Shown here: in pieces, positions 17,436-27,306 of the stretch
Position numbering within the stretch: position 1 is the first letter of the stretch
Layout: each line of letters opens with the position of its first letter
Source: Cupriavidus oxalaticus
GTDB taxonomy: Bacteria; Pseudomonadota; Gammaproteobacteria; Burkholderiales; Burkholderiaceae
DNA length: 64,000 nt
Assembly: GCF_016894385.1 (NCBI RefSeq)
Contig: NZ_CP069811.1
Location: forward strand, 2,394,501-2,458,500
Direction of reading: 5' to 3'
Program-made: the position numbers and the translations under genes
The notes under the pieces: model-generated
What the model was told of the DNA's origin: nothing
The model's input: only the letters and a program-made list of their open reading frames with translations
Database searches by the model: none

Positions 17436-18506
17436 TCAGAAGCGGTGACGCATGCCGATGGTGGCGCCGGTCTGGTTCTCGCCCGCGACCACGGTGCCCA
17501 CGCCGTTCAGGCCCAGGGCCGAGCCGTTCTTGTTCTTGGCGTAGCCCACGTTCAGGTACACGTCGGTGCGCTTGGACAGCGAATAGTCCGCCGACAGCAC
17601 GAACATCCACGGATCGGCATCGCTGTTGCGGGTGTCGTTGTAGTAGGCGGCGCCGGTCACCAGGAAGGCGGGCGTGAAGCGGTACTGCGCACCAGCCCAG
17701 TAGACATTGCTGCGGGTCGCGGCGGCGGTGGCGCTGGAGACGCCATCGTCCTTCAGCCAGCGGTAGCCGGCGAACACCTTGGCACCGCCGAAGGCATAGG
17801 CGGTGCCCACCGCGGCGCGCCTGGCGCTGCGGTCCTGCAGCGCCACGGTGGCGCCCTGGTACTGGTCGTAGGCGGCGCCGACCGAGAAGCCGCCGGCGGC
17901 ATACGACAGCCCGCCGCCGAAGTTGCGCGCGACCTTGGGTTCGCCCGGCACTTCGCCGTTGTTGTCGCGGCCGAAGCTGTAGAAGCCGGTGGCGGTCAGG
18001 CCGCCGAACTTGCCGGTGTACTTGATGGCATTGTCGGCGCGGCCGTTGAAGGCCGAGTCGACGCTGTTGAGCGAGTAGCGCGGGCCCACGCCCATCGGGT
18101 CGAAGGCGCCGAACAGGTCGTACAGCGCGTTCTGCTGGCGGCCCAGCGTGACGGCGCCGAAGCCGCCCTGCAGGCCCACGTAGGCCTGGCGGCCGAACAG
18201 GCGGTTGCCCTGGCCGGAGGTGCCGGTATCGATATCGAAACCGCTTTCCAGCACGAGGATGCCCTTCAGGCCGTCGCCCAGGTCTTCGGTGCCGCGCAGG
18301 CCCCAGCGCGAGCCGGACAGGTTGCCCGAGTTCAGGCGCGTGGACGTGCCCTGGGCACCATTGCTGCCGGGCACGTGGCTGATGACTTCGAGGCCGGCAT
18401 CGGCGATGCCGTACAGCGTTACGTTCGATGCGGACTGGGCCGAGGCCACCCCGGATGCCGCCGTGGCGGCCACTGCTGCCGTCATTGCAAGGAGAGCTTT
18501 CTTCAC
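17436..18506 (-). CDS. Trimeric outer-membrane porin, betaproteobacterial Gram-negative porin family
   Basis: A 356-aa precursor with a signal peptide (KKALLAMTAAVAAT, cleavage after SAQ near residue 24), then SNVTLYGIADAGLE, the usual first beta strand of this family, and NLSGSRWGLRGTEDLGDGL. FGAVTLGRQQNALYD leads into the constriction loop. The protein ends in Phe (GMRHRF), the BAM recognition signal. It forms a 16-strand diffusion channel. The initiation codon at 18506 is GTG. A strong terminator follows the gene. Confidence 0.95.
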   Translation of the reverse strand: MKKALLAMTAAVAATAASGVASAQSASNVTLYGIADAGLEVISHVPGSNGAQGTSTRLNSGNLSGSRWGLRGTEDLGDGLKGILVLESGFDIDTGTSGQGNRLFGRQAYVGLQGGFGAVTLGRQQNALYDLFGAFDPMGVGPRYSLNSVDSAFNGRADNAIKYTGKFGGLTATGFYSFGRDNNGEVPGEPKVARNFGGGLSYAAGGFSVGAAYDQYQGATVALQDRSARRAAVGTAYAFGGAKVFAGYRWLKDDGVSSATAAATRSNVYWAGAQYRFTPAFLVTGAAYYNDTRNSDADPWMFVLSADYSLSKRTDVYLNVGYAKNKNGSALGLNGVGTVVAGENQTGATIGMRHRF

Positions 18507-18825
18507 TGTGATTTCTCTGTTTTATGGTGATTCCATGACACCGCGCCGGTCCGACCGGGGCCGGCGGCCAGCCACTGCCTGGGCTGGGCTGGCCCGCGCT
18601 GCACCGGGGGCGGCGCACGTCCGCAGAAGTGCGGCCGGCGCATTGTGCTGGCGCAATATGAAAGCCTTGTGACGAGTAGTCCGCAGCACAATGTGCCGAA
18701 TAGCACCCGAATGGGGGTTTTCCCTGTAAGCGACGGGATCGTTTTGGTAGGATGCAGGCTTTTCCGACGACGGTAATGCCAGTGCCCCGTGCCGCCATGT
18801 GCCTTTGCCTCGACAGCTTCGCCTC
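18507..18825. other. Divergent intergenic region between the porin and PBP1A genes
   Basis: A 319-bp gap holding the promoters of both genes. The stretch at 18660-18770 is the least GC-rich part. I could not assign -35/-10 elements with confidence and see no repeat or small gene. Confidence 0.4.
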
Positions 18826-21474
18826 ATGAAGCTGGCAGAGATCAAGACCCGGCTTGCCTCGCTGCAGGCTCCGCTCTCCGCCTCGATCCAGCACCACCAC
18901 CTGTCCAGTCTGCGCGCGCGTAGCGCGCGCCTGGGCCTGACCCGGCCGGGCTCGCTGCGCCCCACGCGCCGCGGCGTGCTGGTGGGCATGGCCGCCGTGC
19001 CGGCAGCCCTGCTGCTGTACGTGCTGGCGCTGGTGCCGTTCACGCCAGGCATCAGCGACATCCGCAAGGCCAAGTCGGAGCAGCCGGCGCAGGTGCTGTC
19101 GGCCGACGGCAAGGAACTGGCGGTCTTCAAGTGGGCCAACCGCGACTGGGTGCCGCTCAAGCAGATCTCGCCCAACGTGGTGGCGGCGCTGATCTCGACC
19201 GAAGACCACCGCTTCTATGAGCACCACGGGCTCGACTGGCGCCGCATCGCCTCGGCCGCGGTCCATACCTTCTCGGGCGACCGCCAGGGCGGCTCGACCA
19301 TCACCCAGCAGCTGGCGCGCAACCTCTACCCCGACGAGATCGGCCGCGCGCCCACGCTGACGCGCAAGCTCAAGGAAGCCGTCACCGCGTTCAAGATCGA
19401 GGCGCTGTACACCAAGGACGAGATTCTCGAGACCTACCTGAACACGGTGCCGTTCCTGTACAACGCGTTCGGCATCGAGATGGCCGCGCGCACGTACTTC
19501 GACAAGCCGGCGCGCTCGCTCGACGTGCTGCAGAGCGCCACGCTGATCGGCATGCTCAAGGGCAACAGCTACTACAACCCGGTGCTGAACCCCGAGCGCG
19601 CGCTGGACCGGCGCAATATCGTGCTGGGGCAGATGGTCAAGCGCGGCAAGCTCGACGCGGCCCGCTACGAGCAGCTCAAACGCCGTCCGCTGCGCATCGA
19701 CTTCGAGCGCCAGACCGAGCCGCCCGGTCCCGCGCCGCATTTCGCGCAGCAGCTGCGCAAGTGGCTGATCGGCTGGGCCGACCGCAACGGCTACGACATC
19801 TACGCCGACGGCCTGGTGGTGCGCACCACCATCGACGCGCGCCTGCAGGCCATGGCCACGCAGGCGGTGGCGCAGCAGGGCAACCGCCTGCAGGCGATCG
19901 CCAACGCAGCCTGGGCGCCGCGCGCGGGCTGGGCCGCGGACCGCGCGCTGGTGCAGGCCTTCGTGCGCGAGTCGCCGGAATACCGCGCCGCCACCGCCGC
20001 CGGCACGCCGCCGGAAGACGCGATCAAGCACCTGCTGACCAACGGCGCCTTCATGCGCGCGCTGCACCAGCAGAAGACACGCATCCAGGCGGGCTTCCTC
20101 GCCATCGATCCGCGCAACGGCGAGATCCGCGCCTGGGTCGGCAGCCGCGACTACACGCAAGACGCGTTCGACCACGTGCAGCAGGCGCGCCGCCAGCCGG
20201 GCTCGACCTTCAAGCCCTTCGTCTACGGCGCGGCCTTCGACGAGGGCAAGTCGCCCGACGACACGCTGATGGACCAGCCGGTCGAGATCGAGCTGGCCGG
20301 CGGCGAGATCTGGCGCCCGTCGGACGAGGGCCGCCCCACCGGGCGCGCGATGAGCCTGCGCGACGGGCTGGTCTATTCGCGCAACACCATCACCGCGCAG
20401 CTGATGCAGCAGGTAAGCCCGGCGCGCGTGGCGCGGCTGGCGCGCGCGATGGGCGTGCGCGAAAGCCGGCTCGAGGAGGTGCCGTCGCTGGCGCTGGGCA
20501 CCAGCCCGGTCACGCTCAAGGAAATGGTGGCCGCCTACGGCACCATCGCCAACGCCGGCAACTACATCGCGCCCACCATGGTCACGCGCATCGAAGACCG
20601 CAACGGCAATGTGCTGCAGGTATTCCGCCCGGCGCGCGCCGAGCGTGCCCTGCCTCACGCCACCACGCAGACCCTGCTTGACGTGATGCGCGACGTGATC
20701 GACCGCGGCACCGGCGCCGGCATCCGCTCGCGCTACGGCATCCGCGCCGACGTGGCCGGCAAGACCGGCACCACGCAGGACAACGCCGACGGCTGGTTCA
20801 TCATGATGCACCCGGAACTGGTCGCCGGTGCCTGGGTCGGCTTCAACGACAGCCGCGTCACGCTGCGCAGCGACTACTGGGGCCAGGGCGCGCGCAGCGC
20901 GCTGCCGATGGTCGGCGACTTCTACCAGCGCGCGTTGCGCGGCCGTGTCATCGACAGTCGCGCACGCTTTGCCGAGTACGAGGAAAGCCATGTGCTCGCC
21001 TCGCTCGGCAAGCAGGTGCGCGGCTGGTGGACCCAGTTGTTCGGCAGCGACAAGGCCAACGGCGCCACCGCGCCGCGTCCGGCGCCGCGCCGTCCGGCGC
21101 TGCCGGCGCCCGAGGCGGATGTGAAGCCGCCGGCCAGCACGCCGATGGCGTCGGCCTCCGCGCCGGTGACCGGCGCTGGCAGTGGCGAGGAAGAGTCCAG
21201 CCTGGCGCTGGACCAGGGAGAGACGGTGATGGCGGTGCCGCCGGGTTTTGAGGCAAATACAGTGCCGGCACCGGCACCGGTCACGCCCGTAGCGCCTGCC
21301 CCGCCGCCTTATCCGACCGCGTCCAATCCGCCTGCCGCGCCTGCCGCGCCTGCATATCCGGCAGGGCGGCCGGTGCCGGCTGCACCTGCCGCACCCGTAC
21401 CCGCAGCGCCAATGCCACCGGCAACACCGGTGGCGCCGGAAAACAATAACCACAGCAGCGTCACGCCCGGCTAA
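18826..21474 (+). CDS. Class A penicillin-binding protein (PBP1A-like glycosyltransferase/transpeptidase)
   Basis: An 882-aa bifunctional peptidoglycan synthase. After a cytoplasmic start and one membrane helix (about 50-72) comes the GT51 domain with EDHRFYEHHG at 126-135 (catalytic Glu126) and GGSTITQQLARN. The transpeptidase domain has S460-T-F-K463, SRN at 518-520 and KTGT at 646-649. The last 120 residues are a low-complexity Ala/Pro tail, probably periplasmic and disordered. ATG 18826 is preferred over a GTG nine codons upstream; neither has a clear ribosome site. It acts in cell-wall growth at the inner membrane. Confidence 0.92.
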   Translation: MKLAEIKTRLASLQAPLSASIQHHHLSSLRARSARLGLTRPGSLRPTRRGVLVGMAAVPAALLLYVLALVPFTPGISDIRKAKSEQPAQVLSADGKELAVFKWANRDWVPLKQISPNVVAALISTEDHRFYEHHGLDWRRIASAAVHTFSGDRQGGSTITQQLARNLYPDEIGRAPTLTRKLKEAVTAFKIEALYTKDEILETYLNTVPFLYNAFGIEMAARTYFDKPARSLDVLQSATLIGMLKGNSYYNPVLNPERALDRRNIVLGQMVKRGKLDAARYEQLKRRPLRIDFERQTEPPGPAPHFAQQLRKWLIGWADRNGYDIYADGLVVRTTIDARLQAMATQAVAQQGNRLQAIANAAWAPRAGWAADRALVQAFVRESPEYRAATAAGTPPEDAIKHLLTNGAFMRALHQQKTRIQAGFLAIDPRNGEIRAWVGSRDYTQDAFDHVQQARRQPGSTFKPFVYGAAFDEGKSPDDTLMDQPVEIELAGGEIWRPSDEGRPTGRAMSLRDGLVYSRNTITAQLMQQVSPARVARLARAMGVRESRLEEVPSLALGTSPVTLKEMVAAYGTIANAGNYIAPTMVTRIEDRNGNVLQVFRPARAERALPHATTQTLLDVMRDVIDRGTGAGIRSRYGIRADVAGKTGTTQDNADGWFIMMHPELVAGAWVGFNDSRVTLRSDYWGQGARSALPMVGDFYQRALRGRVIDSRARFAEYEESHVLASLGKQVRGWWTQLFGSDKANGATAPRPAPRRPALPAPEADVKPPASTPMASASAPVTGAGSGEEESSLALDQGETVMAVPPGFEANTVPAPAPVTPVAPAPPPYPTASNPPAAPAAPAYPAGRPVPAAPAAPVPAAPMPPATPVAPENNNHSSVTPG

Positions 21475-21735
21475 AGCAGGCACTGGCAGTGCTTGCGCGA
21501 TCCAGCAGTGCTGACGCGGTCCAGTTCTCGCGCAAGCCGCTCGCGCGGACCGGTCAGCTAACGCACCCGAACGTTCGCGAGTGCGCGCGGGGTGCGCGTG
21601 GCAGCGCGCCTCGCTACAATGGCCCCGGGCAATCCATTGCCAAGGGGGCCGAATGTCCGAAACGCCTGACACCTGCGCCGCACCGCGCCACAACGCTGCC
21701 AATGCCGGCCGGCGCGCCGCCTGCTGAAGTCGGCC

Positions 21736-22884
21736 ATGGAGATCGCGCTGGCGCTGTCGTGGCTGACGCTGGCGGTCTGGTGCGGGCTGCTGTGCCTGCG
21801 CGCCGGCTTCTGGCGCGTGCACAAGCCGGCCGCCGCCCCGGCGCCGGCGCAATGGCCGGAGGTGGTCGCCATCATCCCGGCACGCAATGAATCCGCGGTG
21901 ATCGCACACGCGGTGGCGGGCGTGCTCGGCCAGCGCTACCCGGGGCACCTCACGCTGGTGGTGGTCGACGACCACAGCCAGGACGGCACCGCCGATCTCG
22001 CCCGCGCCGCCGCCGCGACCACCGCGCGCCCGCAGGCGCTGTCGGTGATCGGCGCGCGCGAGCTGCCGGCCGGCTGGAGCGGCAAGGTCTGGGCCCAGTC
22101 CGAGGGGCTGGCCGAAGCCGACCGCATCGCCCCGCACGCCTGCCATGTCTGGCTGACCGACGCCGACATCTGGCATGGCCCCGGCGTGCTGGCCGCGCTG
22201 GTGGCGCGCGCCGAGCACGAGCAGCGCGACCTGGTCTCGCTGATGGTGCGGCTGCGCTGCGAATCGGCGTGGGAGCGGCTGGTCGTGCCCGCGTTCGTGT
22301 TTTTCTTTGCCAAGCTCTACCCGTTTGCCCGCGTGCGCGACCCGCGCTCGCGCGTGGCTGCCGCGGCGGGTGGCTGCATGCTGGTCCGGCGCCCGGCGCT
22401 GGCGCGCATCGGCGGCTTTGCCGCGATCCGCGGCGAGCTGATCGACGATTGCAGCCTGGCGGCACGCATCAAGCCTGGCGGCGCGATCCGGCTGGACCTG
22501 GCCGACGACAGCCTGTCGCTGCGCCCCTATGACGACTGGCGCAGCCTGTGGGACATGATCGCGCGCAGCGCCTATACGCAGCTGCGCTACTCGCCACTGC
22601 TGCTGGCGGGCGCGGTGGCGGGCATGGCGCTGACCTACCTGGCGCCGCCGGTGCTGGCCTTGGCCGGCGGCTGGCGACTGTGGCCGGCGTGGCTGGCATG
22701 GGGCGCAATGGCGTTTGCCTACCTGCCGATGCTGCGCGAGTACCGCCAGCCGGCATGGCTGGCGCCGCTGCTGCCGGTGACGGCGCTGTTCTACCTGGGG
22801 GCGACCATCGACTCGGCGCGCCGCTACTGGCTGCGGCGCGGCGGGCAGTGGAAGGGCCGTGCGCAGGCGCCGGCGCGGTCCTGA
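21736..22884 (+). CDS. hpnB: Hopanoid-associated glycosyltransferase HpnB
   Basis: A 382-aa family-2 glycosyltransferase with an N-terminal membrane helix, the nucleotide-sugar motif DDHSQDG at 78-84, TDAD at 141-144 and C-terminal membrane helices (about 285-365). Signature stretches GWSGKVWAQSEGL and RGELIDDCSLA match HpnB. It is thought to act on hopanoid head groups in the inner membrane; the donor sugar is not established. It is the first gene of the hopanoid block and convergent with hpnA. The 260 bp upstream contain the 10-bp palindrome CGAACGTTCG (21568-21577) and a TACAAT -10-like sequence. Confidence 0.9.
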   Translation: MEIALALSWLTLAVWCGLLCLRAGFWRVHKPAAAPAPAQWPEVVAIIPARNESAVIAHAVAGVLGQRYPGHLTLVVVDDHSQDGTADLARAAAATTARPQALSVIGARELPAGWSGKVWAQSEGLAEADRIAPHACHVWLTDADIWHGPGVLAALVARAEHEQRDLVSLMVRLRCESAWERLVVPAFVFFFAKLYPFARVRDPRSRVAAAAGGCMLVRRPALARIGGFAAIRGELIDDCSLAARIKPGGAIRLDLADDSLSLRPYDDWRSLWDMIARSAYTQLRYSPLLLAGAVAGMALTYLAPPVLALAGGWRLWPAWLAWGAMAFAYLPMLREYRQPAWLAPLLPVTALFYLGATIDSARRYWLRRGGQWKGRAQAPARS

Positions 22885-22892
22885 GCCGGAGC

Positions 22893-22934
22893 GCTCACTT
22901 GCCGCTCACTTGCCGCTCACTTGCCACTCACTTC
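22893..22934. repeat. Tandem 11-bp repeat at the hpnB/hpnA convergence
   Basis: Three exact copies of GCTCACTTGCC followed by a degenerate fourth that contains the hpnA stop codon. It encodes the extreme C terminus of hpnA, so slippage here could alter the 3' ends. Confidence 0.8.
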
Positions 22935-23932
22935 GCCAGATACCCCTGCGCGCGAAACCACGCCAGCGCATCGCGCAGTCCTTCGCGGTACGTGCGCGGC
23001 GCATAACCCAGTTGCTGCCGCGCCTTCGCCGACGTAAAGAACATCCGATACCGCGACATATTGAGCCCATCCACGGTGATGAACGGCTCCTTCCCCGTCA
23101 CCCGCGCCGCCGCCTCCGCCGCGTGCGCCAACGGATACAGCGGCCAGCGCGGCAGTTGCATGGTAGGCGGACGCCGACCGCACAGCTCGGCGATATCGCG
23201 CAGCATCTGCTGCAGCATCACGTCGTCGCCGCCCAGGATGTAGCGCTCGCCGGTGCGGCCGCGCTCCAGCGCCAGGAAATGGCCCTCGGCGACGTCGTCC
23301 ACATGCGCCAGGTTCAGCCCGGTTTCGACAAAGGCCGGAATCTTGCCGGTCGCCGCCTCGACGATGATGCGGCCGGTGGGCGTGGGCCGGACATCGCGCG
23401 GGCCGATCGGCGTCGACGGATTGACGATCACCGCCGGCAGGCCGCGCTCGGCCACCAGCCTTTCGACCGCGCGTTCGGCCAGCACCTTGCTGCGCTTGTA
23501 GGCGCCGATGGCCTCGTGCGGATGCATCGGTGCGGTCTCGTCCACCGGCGCCCGCGCGCCGGCGACGCGCAGCGTGGCGACGCTGCTGGTATAGACCACG
23601 CGCTCGACGCCGGCGCGCTGCGCGGCCTCCATCACCGCCAGCGTGCCATCGACGTTGGTACGCACGATCTCCTCCGGATCGGGCGCCCACAGCCGGTAGT
23701 CGGCGGCAACGTGGAACAGGTAGCGCACGCCCTGCAGCGCGGCGGCCACGGCGGCGGCGTCGCGCATGTCGCCCTCGGCCACCGTCACCGGCAGGCCGGA
23801 CAGGTTGGTGCGCGGACTCTGCGGGCGTACCAGCACGCGCACGCTGAACCCCCGCGCCAGCGCCTGCCGCGCGACCGCCGATCCGAGGAAACCCGAGGCT
23901 CCTGTCACCAGCACGTCATCGTTTCTCGTCAT
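22928..23932 (-). CDS. hpnA: Hopanoid-associated NAD-dependent sugar epimerase HpnA
   Basis: A 334-aa extended short-chain dehydrogenase. The Rossmann motif GASGFLG is at 11-17, with the catalytic Y145-K-R-S-K149 and TSSVAT (115-120). Stretches such as NVDGTLAVMEAAQRAGVERVVYTSS and HVDDVAEGHFLALERGRTGE match HpnA. It is proposed to modify a sugar nucleotide or the ribosyl head group during bacteriohopanepolyol synthesis. ATG 23932 is chosen over upstream in-frame codons because family members begin right at this strand. It diverges from ispH. Confidence 0.9.
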   Translation of the reverse strand: MTRNDDVLVTGASGFLGSAVARQALARGFSVRVLVRPQSPRTNLSGLPVTVAEGDMRDAAAVAAALQGVRYLFHVAADYRLWAPDPEEIVRTNVDGTLAVMEAAQRAGVERVVYTSSVATLRVAGARAPVDETAPMHPHEAIGAYKRSKVLAERAVERLVAERGLPAVIVNPSTPIGPRDVRPTPTGRIIVEAATGKIPAFVETGLNLAHVDDVAEGHFLALERGRTGERYILGGDDVMLQQMLRDIAELCGRRPPTMQLPRWPLYPLAHAAEAAARVTGKEPFITVDGLNMSRYRMFFTSAKARQQLGYAPRTYREGLRDALAWFRAQGYLAK

Positions 23933-24165
23933 AAAGCCGTTTTCCCGGTGAGGCACAAGCGCCGCAAAGGCTGCCGGCAGCACGCGCCGTCCGGCCCTCC
24001 GGGCCGCGGCGCTGCCAGACAAAGCGCACGTGTCGGGTATATAGTAACCATCGTGTGACGGAAATGTGATCCTGATGAATCTCCGGTGCGGCGCCGGCTT
24101 GTGGATCGCAATTCCCGCCATCCCAATTGCTGAAACCCGTTGCAAAGGGTCAGGGGGTCTACTCT

Positions 24166-25215
24166 ATGCAGGTGATTCTGGCTCAGCCCCGCGGCTTCTG
24201 TGCCGGCGTGGTGCGCGCGATCGAGATCGTCGACCGCGCCCTCGTCAAGCACGGTGCGCCGGTGTTCGTGCGGCATGAGATTGTGCATAACAAGCACGTA
24301 GTAGAGGGATTGAAAGACAAGGGCGCGCGTTTTGTCGAAGAACTCGACGAAGTTCCGGCCGGCGCCGTGACCATCTTCAGCGCGCACGGCGTTTCCCGTG
24401 CGGTGGTGGCCGATGCCAGCCAGCGCCAGCTGCATGCCATCGATGCCACCTGCCCGCTGGTGATCAAGGTCCATACCCAGGGACGCCAGTACGCCGCCAG
24501 CGGCCGCACCGTGATCCTGATCGGCCATGCCGGCCATCCCGAGGTGGAAGGCACCATGGGCCAGATCCCGGGCAAGGTGATCCTGGTGCAGAACGAAGCC
24601 GAGGTCGAGCAGCTCGACCTGCCGCCCGAAACGCCGGTGGCCTATGTCACGCAGACCACGCTGAGCGTTGACGACACCCGCCATATCATCGCCGCGCTGG
24701 CCCGCCGCTTCAGCAACCTGGTCGGCCCCGATACGCGCGACATCTGCTACGCCACGCAAAACCGCCAGAGCGCCGTGCGCGACCTGTGCAAGCTGGCCGA
24801 CGTCATCCTGGTGATCGGCGCGACCAACAGCTCCAACTCCAACCGCCTGCGCGAGATCGGCACCGAAAGCGGCGTGCCCAGCTACCTGATCGCCGATGGC
24901 AGCGAACTGGACCCGGCCTGGGTGCGCGACGCCAGCGTGGTCGGCATCACCGCCGGCGCCTCGGCGCCCGAGGAAATGGTCGAGGACGTGATCGCCGCGT
25001 TGCGCAAGCTGGGGCCGGTCGAGGTCACCACCATGGCCGGGCGCGAGGAGCATGCCGAATTCCGCCTGCCCGCCGAGTTGGCCGAGGTCAGGCCGCCCGC
25101 CGCGCCGCGCAAGGCTGGCAAGGCCGCCGCCCGCGCCGAGGCCCGCACCGAGGCCCGCGCCGAACCCGACCCCGCGCCTGCCGCTGCCGGCACCAACGAG
25201 AATATCGCCGGCTGA
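24166..25215 (+). CDS. ispH: 4-hydroxy-3-methylbut-2-enyl diphosphate reductase IspH (LytB)
   Basis: A 349-aa iron-sulfur enzyme making IPP and DMAPP in the last step of the MEP pathway. The three cluster cysteines are present: C12 (PRGFCAGV), C96 (ATCPLV) and C194 ([10 protein letters not shown]), with the catalytic Glu in the [10 protein letters not shown] region. The protein carries an Ala/Arg/Glu-rich tail of about 35 residues beyond the usual end. ATG 24166 fits the conserved [12 protein letters not shown] start. It is followed 21 bp later by hpnH, so precursor supply and hopanoid synthesis share a transcript. This may be a second IspH copy dedicated to hopanoids; that cannot be checked here. 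Confidence 0.95.
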   Translation: MQVILAQPRGFCAGVVRAIEIVDRALVKHGAPVFVRHEIVHNKHVVEGLKDKGARFVEELDEVPAGAVTIFSAHGVSRAVVADASQRQLHAIDATCPLVIKVHTQGRQYAASGRTVILIGHAGHPEVEGTMGQIPGKVILVQNEAEVEQLDLPPETPVAYVTQTTLSVDDTRHIIAALARRFSNLVGPDTRDICYATQNRQSAVRDLCKLADVILVIGATNSSNSNRLREIGTESGVPSYLIADGSELDPAWVRDASVVGITAGASAPEEMVEDVIAALRKLGPVEVTTMAGREEHAEFRLPAELAEVRPPAAPRKAGKAAARAEARTEARAEPDPAPAAAGTNENIAG

Positions 25216-25236
25216 ACCCAACCAGAGGAACCTGCC

Positions 25237-26409
25237 TTGGCCATTCCGCTCCTGCAGGTCGCCCGCGTGGGCGCCTACATCGTCGGCAAGCACCTGTCGC
25301 GGCAGAAACGCTACCCGCTCGCGCTGATGCTGGAGCCGCTGTTCCGCTGCAACCTGGCCTGCTCGGGCTGCGGCAAGATCGACTATCCCGATCCGATCCT
25401 GAACCAGCGCCTGTCGGTGCAGGAATGCCTGGAAGCCGTTGACGAGTGCGGTGCGCCGGTGGTCTCGATCGCCGGCGGCGAACCGCTGCTGCACAAGGAC
25501 ATGCCGGAGATCGTGCAAGGCATCATCGCCCGGCGCCGCTTTGTCTACCTGTGCACCAACGCGCTGCTGATGGAGAAGAAGCTGGACCAGTACCGGCCCA
25601 GCCCGTATTTCATCTGGTCGGTGCACCTGGACGGCGACCGCGAGATGCACGACCGCTCGGTGTGCCAGGAAGGCGTCTACGACCGCGCCGTGGCGGCGAT
25701 CCGGCAGGCCAAGGAACGCGGCTTCCGCGTCAATATCAACTGCACGCTGTTCAACGATGCCGAGCCCGAGCGCGTGGCCAGGTTCTTCGACTCGGTCAAG
25801 GCGCTGGGCGTGGACGGCATCACCGTGTCGCCGGGCTATGCCTATGAGCGCGCGCCCGACCAGCAGCATTTCCTGAACCGCGGCAAGACCCGGCAGCTGT
25901 TCCGCGACATCCTGGGCCGCGGCCGCGCCGGCAAGAACTGGGCCTTCAGCCAGTCGACGCTGTTCCTGGACTTCCTGGCCGGCAACCAGACCTACCACTG
26001 CACGCCGTGGGGCAACCCGGCGCGCACGGTGTTCGGCTGGCAGCGGCCGTGCTACCTCGTCGGCGAGGGCTATGCCAGGACCTTCCGCGAGCTGATGGAC
26101 GAGACCGACTGGGACGCCTACGGCACCGGCAACTACGAGAAGTGCGCCGACTGCATGGTGCACAGCGGCTACGAGGCCACCGCGGTGGCGGACACCTTCG
26201 CTCACCCGCTCAAGGCGCTGGGCGTGAGCCTGCGCGGCGTGCGCACCAGCGGACCGATGGCGCCGGACATTGCGCTGGACCGGCAACGGCCGGCGGAATA
26301 TGTGTTCTCGCGCCACGTCGAGATCAAGCTGGAGGAGATCCGGCGCGCAAAGCCGCCCGCCAGTCAGGGCCGGCAGGCGGCCAAGGCCCAGGACGCCGCC
26401 ACGCACTGA
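25237..26409 (+). CDS. hpnH: Adenosylhopane synthase HpnH, radical SAM
   Basis: A 390-aa radical SAM enzyme with C38-N-L-A-C42-S-G-C45 at the start of the barrel and VSIAGGEPLL for SAM binding. HpnH joins a 5'-deoxyadenosyl group to diploptene, the first step of hopanoid side-chain extension. A C-terminal segment with further cysteines (CTPWGNP, CYLVGEGY, CADCMVHSGYEA) is usual in the family. The start codon is TTG at 25237, seven bases after AGAGGA. It is probably co-transcribed with ispH. Confidence 0.95.
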   Translation: MAIPLLQVARVGAYIVGKHLSRQKRYPLALMLEPLFRCNLACSGCGKIDYPDPILNQRLSVQECLEAVDECGAPVVSIAGGEPLLHKDMPEIVQGIIARRRFVYLCTNALLMEKKLDQYRPSPYFIWSVHLDGDREMHDRSVCQEGVYDRAVAAIRQAKERGFRVNINCTLFNDAEPERVARFFDSVKALGVDGITVSPGYAYERAPDQQHFLNRGKTRQLFRDILGRGRAGKNWAFSQSTLFLDFLAGNQTYHCTPWGNPARTVFGWQRPCYLVGEGYARTFRELMDETDWDAYGTGNYEKCADCMVHSGYEATAVADTFAHPLKALGVSLRGVRTSGPMAPDIALDRQRPAEYVFSRHVEIKLEEIRRAKPPASQGRQAAKAQDAATH

Positions 26410-26491
26410 TTCGGGATCGTGCGATGCCAGCCGCCATCCTGCGAGCCGGTCATCATCCACACCACCTCGCCGTGCGCGAGGCGCAAAAAGC

Positions 26492-27124
26492 CTAGTCGGC
26501 GTTCTGCCGGGCGTTGTGCGTGGTCAGGTAGGTAACCAGTCCGTCCACGCCGCCGCGCGCGACGATATCGGCGAACTGCTTGCGATACACCTCGATCAGC
26601 CACGCGCCCATCATGTTGATGTCATAGATGCGCCAGCCGGCGGCGGTGCGCTGCAGCCGGTAGTCGATCTGCATCTCGTCGGCGTTGTTGATCACGCGCG
26701 TCTGCACCACCACGTCGGTGGCGCCGCTGCCGGCCTTGGCCGGCTGGTAGCGGAACCTGACGCTCTGCTCGCGCAGCTGCGCCAGCGACACCGCATAGCT
26801 GCGCACCAGCAGCGTCTCGAACTGCTCGTAAAGCTGCTTCTGCTGCTCCGGCGTCGCGCTGCGCCAGGCGCTGCCGACCGCCAGCCGCGTGGTGCGCTGG
26901 AAATCGGCATAAGGCAGGAACTGCTTGCGCACGACCGCGGTGATCTTGGCGAGGTCGCCGGCGCGCGTGTCGGGGTTGGACTGGATCGTGCCGATCACGC
27001 CTTCGACCGCCGCCTGCACCAGCTTCTCGGGGCTGGCGGCGGGCTGGACCGCCTGGGCGTGCGCCGTTGCGACCATGACCACCGCCGCAAGCGGCACCAG
27101 GGGAAGCAAACCGTAACTCTTCAT
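26492..27124 (-). CDS. hpnM: HpnM: MlaC/Ttg2D-family periplasmic lipid-transfer protein
   Basis: A 210-aa exported protein with a signal peptide (LLPLVPLAAVVMVATAHA, cleavage about residue 23). The Tol/Ttg2D fold is visible in VRKQFLPYADFQRTTRLAVG, WRSATPEQQKQLYEQFETLLVRSYA and the late GWRIYDINMMGAWLIEVYRKQF. MlaC-type proteins carry phospholipids through the periplasm; HpnM members sit in hopanoid clusters and are thought to move hopanoids or lipids. It is convergent with hpnH and divergent from hpnN, its likely partner. Confidence 0.88.
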   Translation of the reverse strand: MKSYGLLPLVPLAAVVMVATAHAQAVQPAASPEKLVQAAVEGVIGTIQSNPDTRAGDLAKITAVVRKQFLPYADFQRTTRLAVGSAWRSATPEQQKQLYEQFETLLVRSYAVSLAQLREQSVRFRYQPAKAGSGATDVVVQTRVINNADEMQIDYRLQRTAAGWRIYDINMMGAWLIEVYRKQFADIVARGGVDGLVTYLTTHNARQNAD

Positions 27125-27306
27125 GGCTCTCGTGCAGGAGGGACAGTGTGGCCGCGCGGGTGGCGCATGGCTGTCAGGCGCGGTTGGCAAGTGCGCGGCC
27201 AGTATAGCGGAACACTTCTGCCCTGCTCGGCCCCGCATGCCGCATGCCGCATGCAGCACGCCGCCAGCCGATATACTCGCGGTTCGTGCTCCTTCCCGAT
27301 CCGCCC

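Noticed and set aside
17278..22218. A 1646-codon open frame on the minus strand
   Set aside because: It runs antisense through the porin, PBP1A and part of hpnB. Its product is Arg/His/Gln-rich without any fold, the usual shadow of high-GC coding sequence.
23929..26460. An 843-codon minus-strand open frame
   Set aside because: Antisense to ispH and hpnH, which have full conserved motifs; composition is that of a shadow frame.
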